Origin: Streptomyces narbonensis
GTDB taxonomy: Bacteria; Actinomycetota; Actinomycetes; Streptomycetales; Streptomycetaceae
DNA: 64,000 bases
Direction of reading: 5' to 3'
Assembly: GCF_014649015.1 (NCBI RefSeq)
Contig: NZ_BMSF01000001.1
Coordinates: forward strand, 124,001 to 188,000
This document shows positions 25,808 to 34,892 of the stretch, piece by piece. The translations under genes and the position numbers were made by a program. How positions within the stretch are numbered: the first letter of the stretch is position 1; every line of letters begins with the position of its first letter. The notes below the pieces were generated by a model, which saw only the letters and a list, made by a program, of their open reading frames with translations, searched no databases and was not told the DNA's origin.

Positions 25808-26356
25808 ATGGCTCTCGGCAAGGACTACGTCCACCAGCAGTGCTCCATCGCCCGCGCCCTGGAGGTCGTCGGCGAGCGCTGGACCCTCCTCGTCGTCCGC
25901 GACGCCTTCTACGGAGTCCGCCGCTACAACGACTTCCTCGTGCACCTCGGCGTCCCGCGCGCGGTCCTCGCCGCCCGCCTCCAGGCCCTCGTCGAGGCCG
26001 GCGTCCTCGATCGGCGGCGCTACCAGGAGTCGCCCCCGCGGGACGAGTACGTGCTCACCGAGCGCGGCCTCGCCCTCTGGCCCGTCCTGCGCTCGCTCGG
26101 CGCCTGGGGGCGGGCCGAGGTCCCCGGAGCCGTACCGGTGCGCCACTTCCACCACGCCGACTGCGGCACCGAACTCGGCTCGTACGGCGAATGCCCCGCC
26201 TGCCGCATCCCCGTGCCGCCCGCCGACGTCGAGATGCGGCCCGGCGCCGGGCTCGACCCGGACCCCGGCGACCCCGTCGGCCGCGCCCTGCTCCGGCCCC
26301 GTCGGCTCCTCGTCCCGGTCGGGCGCGAAGATGTGTCCGAAGCCGGGAACTCCTGA
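25808..26356 (+). CDS. HxlR-family transcriptional regulator
   Basis: A 182-residue winged-helix regulator. CSIARALEVVGERWTLLVVRDAFYGVRRYNDFLVHLGVPRAVLAARLQALVEAGVLDRRRYQ is the family signature, with the conserved Cys12 near the N-terminus that in some members senses redox or electrophiles. The C-terminal half adds a Cys-containing module (HADCGTELGSYGECPACR, a possible zinc site) absent from short HxlR proteins. It probably represses the divergent MFS pump through the palindrome upstream. The ATG is 20 nt past that palindrome. Confidence 0.92.
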   Translation: MALGKDYVHQQCSIARALEVVGERWTLLVVRDAFYGVRRYNDFLVHLGVPRAVLAARLQALVEAGVLDRRRYQESPPRDEYVLTERGLALWPVLRSLGAWGRAEVPGAVPVRHFHHADCGTELGSYGECPACRIPVPPADVEMRPGAGLDPDPGDPVGRALLRPRRLLVPVGREDVSEAGNS

Positions 26357-26427
26357 TCCGGCCGGGACGTCTTCAGGGTGGGAAAGGCTCAATGGTCACA
26401 GAAACCGTGACGGTAAGGGGTGGTGAG

Positions 26428-26721
26428 ATGACGGTCAGGGGGTACCTCCTGCGCGTGCTCGCGCCCGTCTTCCTGCTTCTCGCCCTCGCCGGCCTCCTCC
26501 TCTCCGACGGCGAGGGCCTCGCCGCCGTCGTCCTCACCGCGACCAGCGTCGTCTGCGCCCTCATGGGCGCCCCTGTGGCCCCCGCCGTCCCCGCCACCCG
26601 CGTCCGCACGGCGATACGCGACCGTGAGCGGCGGACCGCCTTCCTGCCCCAGCGCGATCCCGACGCCGCAGGCCGCCGCAGACCCCGAGCTCCCGGCCGT
26701 CCCCTCCCGACGGCCGCGTAG
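26428..26721 (+). CDS. small membrane protein preceding a YidC homologue (DUF6412-like)
   Basis: A 97-residue protein: an N-terminal pair of hydrophobic segments (YLLRVLAPVFLLLALAGLLL and LAAVVLTATSVVCALMGAPVAP) and a basic tail (TAIRDRERRTAFLPQRDPDAAGRRRPRAPGRP). Similar proteins are found directly upstream of the second YidC/Oxa1 gene in streptomycetes (DUF6412, as I recall). ATG 26392 is an alternative start with its own GGAAAGG; I chose 26428 because AAGGGG precedes it and the hydrophobic segment begins there. It is probably cotranscribed with the next gene, 123 nt downstream. Confidence 0.65.
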   Translation: MTVRGYLLRVLAPVFLLLALAGLLLSDGEGLAAVVLTATSVVCALMGAPVAPAVPATRVRTAIRDRERRTAFLPQRDPDAAGRRRPRAPGRPLPTAA

Positions 26722-26844
26722 GGAGCCCACGCCGGAGCCCCCGGAGACGGGGAGCGCCCGCACATCCAGAGGTCCTCACGCGGATCCGTCATGCCGAGAC
26801 CCGAATCTCTCCCGGCACGACGAGACCCCACGGAGGGCTCCCCC

Positions 26845-27768
26845 TTGTCCGTCTTCGCTTCCCTGGTCGAGCGGCTCGCCGACCTGCTCCAGCCGCTCTT
26901 CGCCACCACCGCCACGGCCGCCGCGATCGTCCTCTTCACGATGCTCGTACGCCTCGCGGTCCACCCGCTCTCCCGGGCCTCGGCCCGCGGCCAGAAGGCC
27001 CGCACCCGTATCGCCCCGCAGCTCGCCGCCCTCCGCAAGAAGCACGCCAAGAACCCCGAGCGCCTCAAGAAGGCGATGCTGGAGCTCCATGCCAAGGAGA
27101 AGGTCTCGCCCTTCGCCGGGATCCTGCCCAGCCTCCTCCAGGCGCCCGCGTTCTTCCTGATGTACCACCTGTTCTCCGGCGACCGGATGGCCGGGCACAC
27201 GCTGTTCGCCGCCCCGCTCGGCGACCACTGGGCAGACGCGCTGGCCCACGGCGGCGTGTTCGGCCCGGCGGGACGGGTCTATCTCGTCCTGTTCGCGCTC
27301 GTCACCGCCGTGGCCGTCTTCACCTACCGCCGCACAAGGCGGCAGCTCGCCGCCCAGCCCCTCGACCTGGGGCAGCCCACGCCCGGCGCGGGCGCGATCA
27401 CCAAGGTGATGCCGCTGCTCTCCTTCGCCACCCTGATCACGGTCGCCGTCGTCCCCCTCGCCGCCGCCCTCTACGTCGTCACCAGCACCGCCTGGACCGC
27501 CGTCGAGCGGGCCTACCTCTTCCGGGAGGAGAAGGAATCGACGGGCGGGAAGGAGGAGCCGCCGGTGGGTGGGAAGGAGGAGCCGCCGGTGGGTGGGAAG
27601 GAGGAGCCGCCGGCCGGTGAGGGGGAGCCGCCGGTGAGTGGGAAGCGGAAGCCCCCGGTGGCCGGGAAGCGGAAGCCGCCGGCGGGCGGGAAGGGGAAGC
27701 CGGCGGGCGGGAAGAAGGGGGCGGCGGGCAGGAAGCGGGCTTCCGGCGCCGTTGCTACTCGCGCGTAA
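26845..27768 (+). CDS. YidC/Oxa1-family membrane protein insertase
   Basis: A 307-residue insertase. The family core runs from LADLLQPLFATTATAAAIVLFTMLVRLAVHPLSRASARGQKARTRIAPQL with the basic cytoplasmic loop (KKHAKNPERLKKAMLELHAKEKVSPFAGILPSLLQAPAFFLMYHLF) to a last membrane segment ending near 228. It helps insert or fold membrane proteins. TTG 26845 is chosen because GGAGGG sits 8 nt upstream. The C-terminal 75 residues are a Lys/Pro/Gly tail built from GGKEEPPV and GKRKPP repeats, perhaps ribosome-binding like the basic tails of other YidC proteins. Confidence 0.9.
   Translation: MSVFASLVERLADLLQPLFATTATAAAIVLFTMLVRLAVHPLSRASARGQKARTRIAPQLAALRKKHAKNPERLKKAMLELHAKEKVSPFAGILPSLLQAPAFFLMYHLFSGDRMAGHTLFAAPLGDHWADALAHGGVFGPAGRVYLVLFALVTAVAVFTYRRTRRQLAAQPLDLGQPTPGAGAITKVMPLLSFATLITVAVVPLAAALYVVTSTAWTAVERAYLFREEKESTGGKEEPPVGGKEEPPVGGKEEPPAGEGEPPVSGKRKPPVAGKRKPPAGGKGKPAGGKKGAAGRKRASGAVATRA
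27538..27615. repeat. 24-bp in-frame tandem repeat in the YidC tail
   Basis: Three near-identical 24-bp units encode GGKEEPPV, followed by degenerate GKRKPPV/A and GGKGKP units to about 27735. Confidence 0.85.
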
Positions 27769-27813
27769 GGGTCCAGTGCGTGAACGGGGTCTTGCAGAGT
27801 GACCCGATGTCTT

Positions 27814-27833
27814 GGAGGATCGACCAATCCTCC
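27814..27833. promoter_or_regulatory. inverted repeat upstream of the fumarylacetoacetase-family gene
   Basis: GGAGGAT (27814-27820), CGACCA, ATCCTCC (27827-27833). The 7-bp arms are perfect. It lies 73 nt before the ATG and has no T-run, so a regulator site is more likely than a terminator; the regulator is unknown. Confidence 0.5.
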
Positions 27834-27905
27834 GATGGCCGCACTCCATCGGCCGGGGCACCTCAGGGCCCTTCCCGGGCCCACCTCGACCACAGGGAGA
27901 AGACC

Positions 27906-28763
27906 ATGAAGCTGCTGCGTGTAGGCCCGCCGGGAGCCGAGCGTCCTGCCCTGCTCGACCAGGACGGCACCCTCCGCGACCTGTCCGCGCTGGTCGACGA
28001 CATCGACGGCGCTCTCCTCTCCGACGCCGCCACGCTCGACCGCGTCCGGGGTGCGGCCGCCGCCGGCGTGCTGCCCGCGCTCGACGCGACCGGGCTGCGC
28101 ATCGGCCCTCCGGTCGCCCGCGTCGGCAAGGTCGTGTGCATCGGGTTGAACTACCACGGTCACGCCGCCGAGACCGGCCAGGCCACCCCGGCCGAGCCCG
28201 TCGTCTTCCTCAAAGCCGCCGACACCGTCGTCGGCCCGGACGACACCGTGCTCGTACCGCGCGGCTCGGTCAAGACGGACTGGGAGGTGGAGCTCGCCAT
28301 CGTCATCGGCCGCACCGCCCGCTACCTGGAGACCGACGAGCAGGCCCTCGCGCACGTCGCCGGCTACGCGGTCGCCCACGACGTCTCCGAGCGCGAGTTC
28401 CAGATCGAGCGCGGCGGCACCTGGGACAAGGGCAAGAACTGCGAGACCTTCAACCCCCTCGGCCCCTGGCTCGTCACCGCCGACGAGGTGCCCGACCCGC
28501 AGGCCCTCGGCCTCCGCCTCTGGGTCAACGGCGAGCTCAAGCAGGACGGTCACACCTCCGACCAGATCTTCCCGGTCGCGGAGGTCGTCCGGTACGTCAG
28601 CCGGTTCATGACCCTCTACCCGGGCGACATCATCAACACCGGCACCCCCGCCGGAGTCGCCATGGGGCAGCCGGAGCCCAAGCCGTACCTGCGCCCCGGT
28701 GACGTCGTCGAGCTGGAGGTCGACGGGCTCGGCCGGCAGCGCCAGGAGCTCAAGGGCGCCTGA
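27906..28763 (+). CDS. fumarylacetoacetate hydrolase (FAH)-family enzyme
   Basis: A 285-residue protein with a short N-terminal domain and the FAH catalytic domain: KVVCIGLNYHGHAAE, the metal-binding acidic residues in WEVELAIVIG (ExE), AHDVSEREFQIE, DKGKNCETFNPLGPW and TGTPAGVAMG. The family includes 2-keto-3-deoxy-L-fuconate hydrolase, acylpyruvase and 2-hydroxyhepta-diene-dioate isomerase; this length and the NPLGPW motif are common to several, so the substrate is open. It is apparently monocistronic, with an inverted repeat in its upstream region. Confidence 0.9.
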   Translation: MKLLRVGPPGAERPALLDQDGTLRDLSALVDDIDGALLSDAATLDRVRGAAAAGVLPALDATGLRIGPPVARVGKVVCIGLNYHGHAAETGQATPAEPVVFLKAADTVVGPDDTVLVPRGSVKTDWEVELAIVIGRTARYLETDEQALAHVAGYAVAHDVSEREFQIERGGTWDKGKNCETFNPLGPWLVTADEVPDPQALGLRLWVNGELKQDGHTSDQIFPVAEVVRYVSRFMTLYPGDIINTGTPAGVAMGQPEPKPYLRPGDVVELEVDGLGRQRQELKGA

Positions 28764-28911
28764 CGGCGGCAGCGTCACGCCGGCTCCTGACGGTGGCAGC
28801 ACCGCGCTCGCGTGAACTGTGAAGCGTGAACATGCAGCGTGAAGCGTGAAATTGGCGGCGTCCCGCGTGGGGCGTCGCTATTTTCATAGGCTTTTTTGCA
28901 TATTGCCCCTT

Positions 28912-30597
28912 ATGGAACGAAACACGAACGAGCGAGGGCCTTCCCGGAGGCGCCTCGCCGCCATCGCCGCGGCCACGGTCGGCGCCACCGCCCTGGTCGG
29001 CGCGCTGGCCGTCAACGGCTTCGCCGATCCCCTGCCGGGCGGCCTCGGCCCCTGCAAGCCGGGCAAGTGCCCGCCCAGCGGCTACCCCGAGATCAACAGC
29101 GGCGCCGTCATCTACCGCGACAACAACATCAACATCTTCGTCGGCGGCGACTTCCTCGTCCGCGAGGCCGCCGCCGAGGCCGAGGGCAAGATCGTCGTAC
29201 TCGGCGGCTTCGACCAGAACAAGCGGGCCGGAGTCTCGAGCGTCTACAACGTCGGCATCGTGGGCGCGGGCTCGCGCATCCCGCCCGACAACGGCACCGA
29301 GTTCCTCACGGTCGGCAAGGACCTCACGGTGGCTGCCGGGCAGAGCCTGCTCGCCGAGGAGGGCACGGTCAAGGGAGTCGTCGAGTACGGGGGCGTGCTC
29401 TCCGGGACGGTGGTCCCCACCGCGGTCCACGACGCCGCGGCAGCGGCCCAGTACACGGCCCTGCGGGGGCAGCTCACCGACGCCAGCCAGTGCTACGCGT
29501 ACGTCGGCGGCGCCCCCCGGACTCCGACCGGAACCGCCGAGAACAAGGGCTACGAGACCGTCTTCACGGGTGACGGCAACTCGCCCCTCCAGGTCTTCAA
29601 CGTCGACTTCGACCTGGAGTCGGCGAGCGAAGGGGCGCAGGACATCCGCTTCGTGAACATCCCGGCCGGTGCGACGGTCCTGGTCAACGTCCTCGGAGCC
29701 GACCGCACCGTCGACACCAACATCAACCAGCTGCCCGGGGGGCTGCGGGAGCGCGTCCTCTGGAACTTCCCGGACGCGGCGACGGTCAAGTTCGAGGGCG
29801 GGGCGCAGTTCGCGGGCAGTGTGCTCATCGGCAACCAGGCCAGCACGACGACGGTCACGATGCCGGGCACGAACGGCCGCTTCTTCACCACCGGGAACCT
29901 GACGCACGCCTCGGAGCCGACGGGCGGCGGCGGCCAGGAGATGCATGCCTATCCGTTCAACGGCGACCTGCCGGCCTGCGGGGAGCCCACGCCCAGTCCC
30001 ACGCCGACCCCGACGGATCCGACGCCCACGCCGACGGATCCGACGCCGACCCCGACGGATCCGACGCCCACGCCGACCGACCCGACGCCCACGCCGACGG
30101 ATCCGACGCCGACCCCGACGGATCCGACGCCCACGCCGACCGACCCGACGCCCACGCCGACGGATCCGACGCCGACCCCGACGGATCCGACGCCCACGCC
30201 GACGGATCCGACGCCGACCCCGACGGATCCGACGCCCACGCCGACGGATCCGACGCCGACCCCGACGGATCCGACGCCCACGCCGACGGATCCCACTCCC
30301 ACGCCGACCGACCCGACGCCGACTCCCACCGACCCCACGACCACCGGCGGGAACTCGGGCGGTCACACGACGGGCGGGAACTCGGGCGGTCACACGACGG
30401 GCGGCGGTGACACCGGGGGCTACGGCGACGACACCGGTGGCTACGGCGACACCGGCGGCAACCACGGCCCGCACGGCGAAATGCCCGAGACCGGTGCCGG
30501 GACCGGGCAGATCGTCATGGGCGCCGCCGCGGTGGGACTCGCCCTGGGCGGCGGGATCCTCGTGACGGTCAGCCGTCGCCGGAGGCGTACGAACTGA
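28912..30597 (+). CDS. choice-of-anchor A surface protein with LPXTG-like signal
   Basis: A 561-residue secreted protein. A basic N-terminus and signal peptide ([24 protein letters not shown]) precede a beta-rich choice-of-anchor A domain (about 55-355: [48 protein letters not shown]). A DPTPTPT repeat linker follows (about 363-478), then a Gly/His/Thr-rich segment. The C-terminus has MPETG, a hydrophobic stretch and RRRRRTN, a sortase signal. It may therefore be wall-attached by one of the sortases in this window. ATG 28912 is used. The 3' end overlaps the convergent UPF0303 gene by 29 nt. Confidence 0.88.
   Translation: MERNTNERGPSRRRLAAIAAATVGATALVGALAVNGFADPLPGGLGPCKPGKCPPSGYPEINSGAVIYRDNNINIFVGGDFLVREAAAEAEGKIVVLGGFDQNKRAGVSSVYNVGIVGAGSRIPPDNGTEFLTVGKDLTVAAGQSLLAEEGTVKGVVEYGGVLSGTVVPTAVHDAAAAAQYTALRGQLTDASQCYAYVGGAPRTPTGTAENKGYETVFTGDGNSPLQVFNVDFDLESASEGAQDIRFVNIPAGATVLVNVLGADRTVDTNINQLPGGLRERVLWNFPDAATVKFEGGAQFAGSVLIGNQASTTTVTMPGTNGRFFTTGNLTHASEPTGGGGQEMHAYPFNGDLPACGEPTPSPTPTPTDPTPTPTDPTPTPTDPTPTPTDPTPTPTDPTPTPTDPTPTPTDPTPTPTDPTPTPTDPTPTPTDPTPTPTDPTPTPTDPTPTPTDPTPTPTDPTPTPTDPTPTPTDPTTTGGNSGGHTTGGNSGGHTTGGGDTGGYGDDTGGYGDTGGNHGPHGEMPETGAGTGQIVMGAAAVGLALGGGILVTVSRRRRRTN
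30000..30345. repeat. 21-bp in-frame tandem repeat (DPTPTPT linker)
   Basis: About sixteen 21-bp units of the form CGACGGATCCGACGCCCACGC, with alternating synonymous variants (GATCCG/GACCCG, CCCACGCCG/CCGACCCCG). The variants suggest both slippage and selection on the peptide. Confidence 0.92.
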
Positions 30598-31162
30598 GCA
30601 GCCGTTCCAGTGCCTCGACGACCAGCGCGTGGTCCTCGGCCTGCGGAAGGCCGGAGACCGTGACCGAGCCGATCACCCCCGCGCCCTCGACCGCGACCGG
30701 GAACGAACCGCCGTGGGCGGCGTACCGGTCGGGGTCGAGGCGCGAGGACGCCTCGAAGGTCGTCCCCTTGGCGCGGAACCGCGCGCCGATCAGGAACGAG
30801 CTCGCGCCGTACCGCTCGACGACCCGCCGCTTCCGGTCGATCCACGCGTCGTTGTCCGCGCTGGACCCCGGCAGCGCGCTGTGGAACAGCTGCTGCGCGC
30901 CGCGCCGGATGTCGATCGCGACGGGGGCGCGGCGCTCCCTCGCCATGCCGACGAGGAGCGTCCCGAGCGTCCAGGCGTCGTCGTACGTGAAGCGGGGGAG
31001 GACCAGGCGGGCCTCCTGCGCCTCCAGCGCGCCGACCTCATCCACCTCATCCACCTCATCCACCTCATCCACCTCATCGACCTCGGCGTCCCCGCCGACC
31101 TGGCCGAACTCGTCGACGTCATCGGCCTCGTCGGGGGCGGCGGAACCTGCGGGCGTGCTCAC
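30569..31162 (-). CDS. UPF0303 / haem-degrading-domain (DUF336-like) protein
   Basis: A 197-residue protein. From about residue 48 ([47 protein letters not shown]) to [35 protein letters not shown] it matches the UPF0303/GlcG-HbpS fold, which in some members binds haem or small metabolites. The N-terminal 45 residues are acidic and low complexity, including [15 protein letters not shown] from a 9-bp repeat at 31032-31085; homologues begin after it. The GTG start overlaps the upstream oxidoreductase stop by 4 nt (GTGA), so the two form an operon. Confidence 0.82.
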   Translation of the reverse strand: MSTPAGSAAPDEADDVDEFGQVGGDAEVDEVDEVDEVDEVDEVGALEAQEARLVLPRFTYDDAWTLGTLLVGMARERRAPVAIDIRRGAQQLFHSALPGSSADNDAWIDRKRRVVERYGASSFLIGARFRAKGTTFEASSRLDPDRYAAHGGSFPVAVEGAGVIGSVTVSGLPQAEDHALVVEALERLLSSYASGDG

Positions 31163-32262
31163 AGCTTCACCGTGACGCCCTCGCGGGCCGACCGCTTCGC
31201 CGCCTCCAGCACGTCGAGCGCGGCGGCCGCCTCGTGCGCGGTGACCGGGTTCTCGCCGGTGCCGCGGAGGGCGGCGGCGACGGCCGCGTAGTACGCCGGA
31301 TAGGCGCCGGGCAGCGACGGGACCGGGGTGCCGCCGCCGGTCGCCGGGGACTCCCCGGAGCCGAGCCGGCCCCACAGCTCCTCCGGCTCGACGCCCCAGA
31401 CCGTGCCCGGCACGGGCCGCAGGCCCTCGCGCAGGGCGGCCTCCTGGGGGTCGAGCCCGTACTTCACGAAGCCCGCGCGCTGCCCGAGCACCCGGAAGCG
31501 GGGGCCGAGCTGGGCGGTGGTGGCGCTGACGTACAGGTGGGAGCGGACTCCGCCGGCGTGCGTGATCGCGAGGAAGGTGTCGTCGTCGGCGGCGGCGCCG
31601 GGGCGGCGAACGTCCGACTCGGCGTACACCGAGACCGCCGGGCCGAAGAGCACGAGCGCCTGGTCGACGACGTGGCTGCCCAGGTCGAAGAGCAGGCCGC
31701 CGATCTCCTCGGGGGCGCCGGACTCCCGCCAGCCGCCCTTGAGCTGTGGCCGCCAGCGCTCGAAGCGGGACTCGAAGCGCTGGACCTCGCCGAGCGCGTC
31801 CTCGTCGAGGAGGCTGCGGAGGGTCAGGAAGTCGTTGTCCCAGCGGCGGTTCTGGAAGACCGAGAGCAGCAGGCCCCGCTCCTCGGCGAGGGCGGCGAGG
31901 CCGCGCGCCTCGGCGGCGGTCCCGGCGAGCGGCTTGTCGACGACGACCGGGAGGCCGGCCTCCAGGGCGGCCGTGGCGACCGCGACGTGCGTCTTGTTCG
32001 GGGAGGCGACGACGATCAGGTCGAGCTCGTCCGCCCCCTGCGTCCACAGCTCCTCGGGGGAGGCCACGACCCGCACGCCGGGGTGCGCGGCGCGGGCCTC
32101 GGCGGCGCGCTCCGGGTTGCCGGTGGTGACGGCGGCGAGGACGAGGTCCTCGGAGGCGGCGATCAGCGGGGCGTGGAAGACGGAGCCCGCGAGGCCGTAG
32201 CCGACGAGTCCGACGCGGAGGGGGGCGCTCGGGGTGCGGGGGTCGGTGTCGGTGCCAGTCAT
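31159..32262 (-). CDS. Gfo/Idh/MocA-family oxidoreductase
   Basis: A 367-residue NAD(P)-dependent dehydrogenase of sugars or inositols. The Rossmann motif is VGLVGYGLAGSVFHAPLI, the catalytic EKP-like motif is VVVDKPLAGT (Asp instead of Glu before KP), and the C-terminal domain has FDLGSHVVDQALVLFG. ATG 32262 follows GAGGTG. It is divergent from the ROK regulator with a small palindrome between, and is translationally coupled to the UPF0303 gene. This pattern suggests that the ROK protein controls a carbohydrate-linked operon. The substrate is unknown. Confidence 0.92.
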   Translation of the reverse strand: MTGTDTDPRTPSAPLRVGLVGYGLAGSVFHAPLIAASEDLVLAAVTTGNPERAAEARAAHPGVRVVASPEELWTQGADELDLIVVASPNKTHVAVATAALEAGLPVVVDKPLAGTAAEARGLAALAEERGLLLSVFQNRRWDNDFLTLRSLLDEDALGEVQRFESRFERWRPQLKGGWRESGAPEEIGGLLFDLGSHVVDQALVLFGPAVSVYAESDVRRPGAAADDDTFLAITHAGGVRSHLYVSATTAQLGPRFRVLGQRAGFVKYGLDPQEAALREGLRPVPGTVWGVEPEELWGRLGSGESPATGGGTPVPSLPGAYPAYYAAVAAALRGTGENPVTAHEAAAALDVLEAAKRSAREGVTVKL

Positions 32263-32275
32263 GCACCTCACTTAA

Positions 32276-32288
32276 GCAACGCTGTTGC
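32276..32288. promoter_or_regulatory. small palindrome in the divergent region of oxidoreductase and ROK genes
   Basis: GCAAC (32276-32280), GCT, GTTGC (32284-32288). It lies 14 nt from the oxidoreductase ATG and 31 nt from the ROK start, a fitting place for the ROK operator. The arms are only 5 bp. Confidence 0.5.
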
Positions 32289-32318
32289 CAAAGTGCAAGC
32301 GGCCGCGACAATGGGGGC

Positions 32319-33749
32319 GTGAAGACGGAGCAGATGTATGCGAAGGGCCTTGGCGGCGTGAACGTACCGGCGCTGCGCAGCCACAACTCGGCGCTCGTGC
32401 TCGACCTCCTGCGCACCGCGGGGGAGACCGGGATCAGCCGCCTGGAGCTGGCCGAGAGGACCGGCCTCACCCCGCAGGCGGTCAGCAAGATCACTGCCCG
32501 GCTCCGGGCCGAGGGCCTCGCGGCGGAGGCGGGCCGCCGCGCCTCGACGGGCGGCAAGCCCCGCACGGTCCTGCGTCTGGTGCCATCCGCCGGGTACGCG
32601 GTCGGCGTCCACCTCGACCGCGACGAGCTGACGACCCTCCTGACGGACCTCGCGGGCACGGTCGTGGCCCTGCGCCGCCGCCCGGCCGACCTGGGGGCGG
32701 GGGCGGGTCCGGTCATGGACGCGGTGACGGAGGAGGTACGGGCGCTGCTCGCGGAAGGGGAGGTGGGGGGCGCCGGGCCGATCGGCGCGGGGGAGTCCAC
32801 CGGCCCCCGCGCCGGTCTCGTCCTGGGCGCCGACCGCGAGTCCGCGCCCGGCCCCGGCTCCGGTCCCGTCCCGGGCGCCGACCGCGAGTCCGCGCCCGGC
32901 CCCGCGCCCGGCCCCGGCTCCGGTCCCGTCCCGGGCGCCGACCGCGAGTCCGCGCCCGGCCCCGCGCCCGGCCCCGGCTCCGGTCCCGTCCCGGGCGCCG
33001 ACCGCGAGTCCGCGCCCGGCCCCGCACCCGGCCCCGCGCCCGGCCCCGCACCCGGCCCCGCGCCCGGCCCCGCGCCCGGCCCGGCACCCGGCTCGGCACC
33101 CGGCCACCGCTCCGGTCCCGTCCTGGGCGTCGGTCTCGCCATGCCCGGGCCCCTGGACCACCGCGCCGGCATGCCCGGCCGTGTGACCGGCTTCCCCTCC
33201 TGGGAGGGGTATCCGGTACGGGACGACCTGGCCCGGCGTCTCGGGCTGCCCGTCGTCCTCGACAAGGACACGAACGCGGCCGCCCTCGGTCTCGCCCTGC
33301 GCCCCGAGGCCCCCGGCTCCTTCGCCTACGTCCATCTCGGTACGGGGCTGGGCGCCGGCCTCGTCCTCGGGGGCGCGCCGCTGCGCGGCGACAGGACCGG
33401 GGCGGGCGAGCTCGGCCACCAGACCGTCCAGCTCGACGGCCCCCCGTGCGACTGCGGAGGGCGCGGCTGCCTGGAGGTCCTCTGCCTGGCGGCGGTCGCG
33501 CGCGGCGAACTCCCCGAAGCCGCGCGGATCCTCGGCGCGGGCGCGGCCAACCTCGTACGGCTCCTCGACATCGACCAGGTCCTGCTGGGCGGGCGAGTGG
33601 TGCTCGGTGCGCCGGAGGTGTTCGCCGACGGGGCAAGGGAGGTCCTCGCCGAGCTCGGGCTCCCGACGCCGGTCGACGTGGCCACGGCCCCGCAGGCGGT
33701 GGCGGTGGGAGCGGCATGGCTCGCTCTCGCTCCTATCTTCGGACAATAG
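32319..33749 (+). CDS. ROK-family regulator with large internal repeat insertion
   Basis: A 476-residue protein; ROK regulators are usually near 400. An N-terminal winged helix (about 20-75: SHNSALVLDLLRTAGETGISRLELAERTGLTPQAVSKITARL) precedes a ROK sugar-kinase fold: VGVHLDRDELTT, VGLAMPGPLDH, DKDTNAAALG, HLGTGLGAGLV and the zinc motif CDCGGRGCLE. Between the first strand pair and VGLAMPGP lies a 100-residue insert (about 164-266) of GADRESAPGPAPGPGSGPVP repeats. It probably represses the divergent oxidoreductase operon in response to a sugar. The start is GTG 32319. Confidence 0.9.
   Translation: MKTEQMYAKGLGGVNVPALRSHNSALVLDLLRTAGETGISRLELAERTGLTPQAVSKITARLRAEGLAAEAGRRASTGGKPRTVLRLVPSAGYAVGVHLDRDELTTLLTDLAGTVVALRRRPADLGAGAGPVMDAVTEEVRALLAEGEVGGAGPIGAGESTGPRAGLVLGADRESAPGPGSGPVPGADRESAPGPAPGPGSGPVPGADRESAPGPAPGPGSGPVPGADRESAPGPAPGPAPGPAPGPAPGPAPGPAPGSAPGHRSGPVLGVGLAMPGPLDHRAGMPGRVTGFPSWEGYPVRDDLARRLGLPVVLDKDTNAAALGLALRPEAPGSFAYVHLGTGLGAGLVLGGAPLRGDRTGAGELGHQTVQLDGPPCDCGGRGCLEVLCLAAVARGELPEAARILGAGAANLVRLLDIDQVLLGGRVVLGAPEVFADGAREVLAELGLPTPVDVATAPQAVAVGAAWLALAPIFGQ
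32826..33112. repeat. 60-bp in-frame tandem repeat in the ROK gene
   Basis: Units open with GGCGCCGACCGCGAGTCCGC and end with GGCTCCGGTCCCGTCCC. The first unit is 48 bp, two are exactly 60 bp, and the last runs into repeated CCCGGCCCCGC (PAPG) units. Copies are nearly identical at DNA level, so the expansion is recent. Confidence 0.93.
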
Positions 33750-33874
33750 GCTGATCGGGCGGATTGCTCGGGCCGTACGAGGGCGCGAACGGTGTCGCTG
33801 ACCGGACCGCCCGCCCGGGCGTGGCAGCGTCGCGGCCGACCCGTACGCCCGCGAGCAGCAAAGGCAGCCGCCCC

Positions 33875-34885
33875 ATGGCATCCGCCCCCCTGCGCCAGCG
33901 CAGCGCCCTCGTCGTCACCGCGACGGTCACCGCGACCGCCGCCGTGACCGCGACCGTGACCGCGACGGTGGCCCTCGCCCTCTCGGCCCCCGCACTCGCG
34001 GCCCCGGCGCCGGCGGCCCACGCTCCGAAGGCGTCCGCTCCGGGGGCCTCCGTCCCTCGGGCCCCTGCCTCCGTGCCGCTCGCCCCCGCGCCCCCGGCCC
34101 CCGACGCCCCGGCGTTCAACGCCCCCGAAATCCCCGCCCCCGACCCGCCCGTCCCCTCCTGCGGCAACGCCCCCGACGGCGGATTCCCGCTCGCGACCCG
34201 GATCAACGGCGGCCCCGACGACTACCCCGCAGGCGGCCCCCTCCAGGCCTGGAGGCTCGACCTCACGAACGACACCGACGCGTCCTGCACCGGCGTCCAC
34301 CCCGTCCTCGTCCTCACCGACCGGGACCGCGCGCTCCAACCGGCCCAGATCCGCTTCGAGTTCTACGACGAGGGGTCGGCCCGCTGGCGCCCCGTGGCCT
34401 TCGAGACGACCGAAGCAGCCGAGAACGTGGGGGTGTTCACCGACTTCGGCGGCTTCGCGATCCCCGCGGGCCGGACCCTCACCGTCCCCGTGCGGCTCGC
34501 GTTCCGCGCGGACACCGCCCCCGACGAGGTCGCCGTGAGCGCGGCCGTCGTCCAGCGCCGGGGCGCCGACGGCGACTGGGTCGGCGCGTCCGACGAGTAC
34601 CGCCTGACCGTCGGCCCCGCCGTGCCCGACGCGTCCGGCACGCCCGAGCCGCGGGGCGACGCGGCCGACCCGCCGGCCAAGCCTCCCGCGAAGCCCGAGC
34701 CCCCCAGGCCCCCGGAGGGCGCGGAGGGCGCCGATCCGAGTCGCGAACTGGCTCACACGGGAGGGGAGTCCGGCCGGGAAGGCGCCATCCTCCTCGGCTC
34801 CTTCGCCGCCGCGCTGGCCCTGCTCGGTGCCACCCTCGTCCGCACCGCCCGCCGCCTGACCCCACGCACTGCCCGCCGGGAGTGA
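33875..34885 (+). CDS. surface protein with LAHTG class E sortase signal
   Basis: A 336-residue secreted protein. After a long Ala/Thr/Val-rich signal region (VVTATVTATAAVTATVTATVALALSAPALAAPAP) comes an Ala/Pro linker, a beta-sandwich-like domain (about 95-245: LQAWRLDLTNDTDASCTGVHPVLVLTD, FEFYDEGSARWRPVAFETT, LTVPVRLAFRADTAPDEV) and a Pro/Lys-rich spacer. LAHTG follows, then a hydrophobic segment (AILLGSFAAALALLGATLV) and a basic tail. LAXTG is the class E sortase signal, and such a sortase is encoded at 23.5 kb. ATG 33875 is used. The binding function is unknown. Confidence 0.85.
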   Translation: MASAPLRQRSALVVTATVTATAAVTATVTATVALALSAPALAAPAPAAHAPKASAPGASVPRAPASVPLAPAPPAPDAPAFNAPEIPAPDPPVPSCGNAPDGGFPLATRINGGPDDYPAGGPLQAWRLDLTNDTDASCTGVHPVLVLTDRDRALQPAQIRFEFYDEGSARWRPVAFETTEAAENVGVFTDFGGFAIPAGRTLTVPVRLAFRADTAPDEVAVSAAVVQRRGADGDWVGASDEYRLTVGPAVPDASGTPEPRGDAADPPAKPPAKPEPPRPPEGAEGADPSRELAHTGGESGREGAILLGSFAAALALLGATLVRTARRLTPRTARRE

Positions 34886-34892
34886 CCCCACG

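Noticed and set aside
30569..33271. A 900-codon minus-strand open frame covering three genes
   Set aside because: Only its last 197 codons (UPF0303 protein from GTG 31162) make sense; the rest is antisense to, or shifted against, the oxidoreductase and ROK genes.
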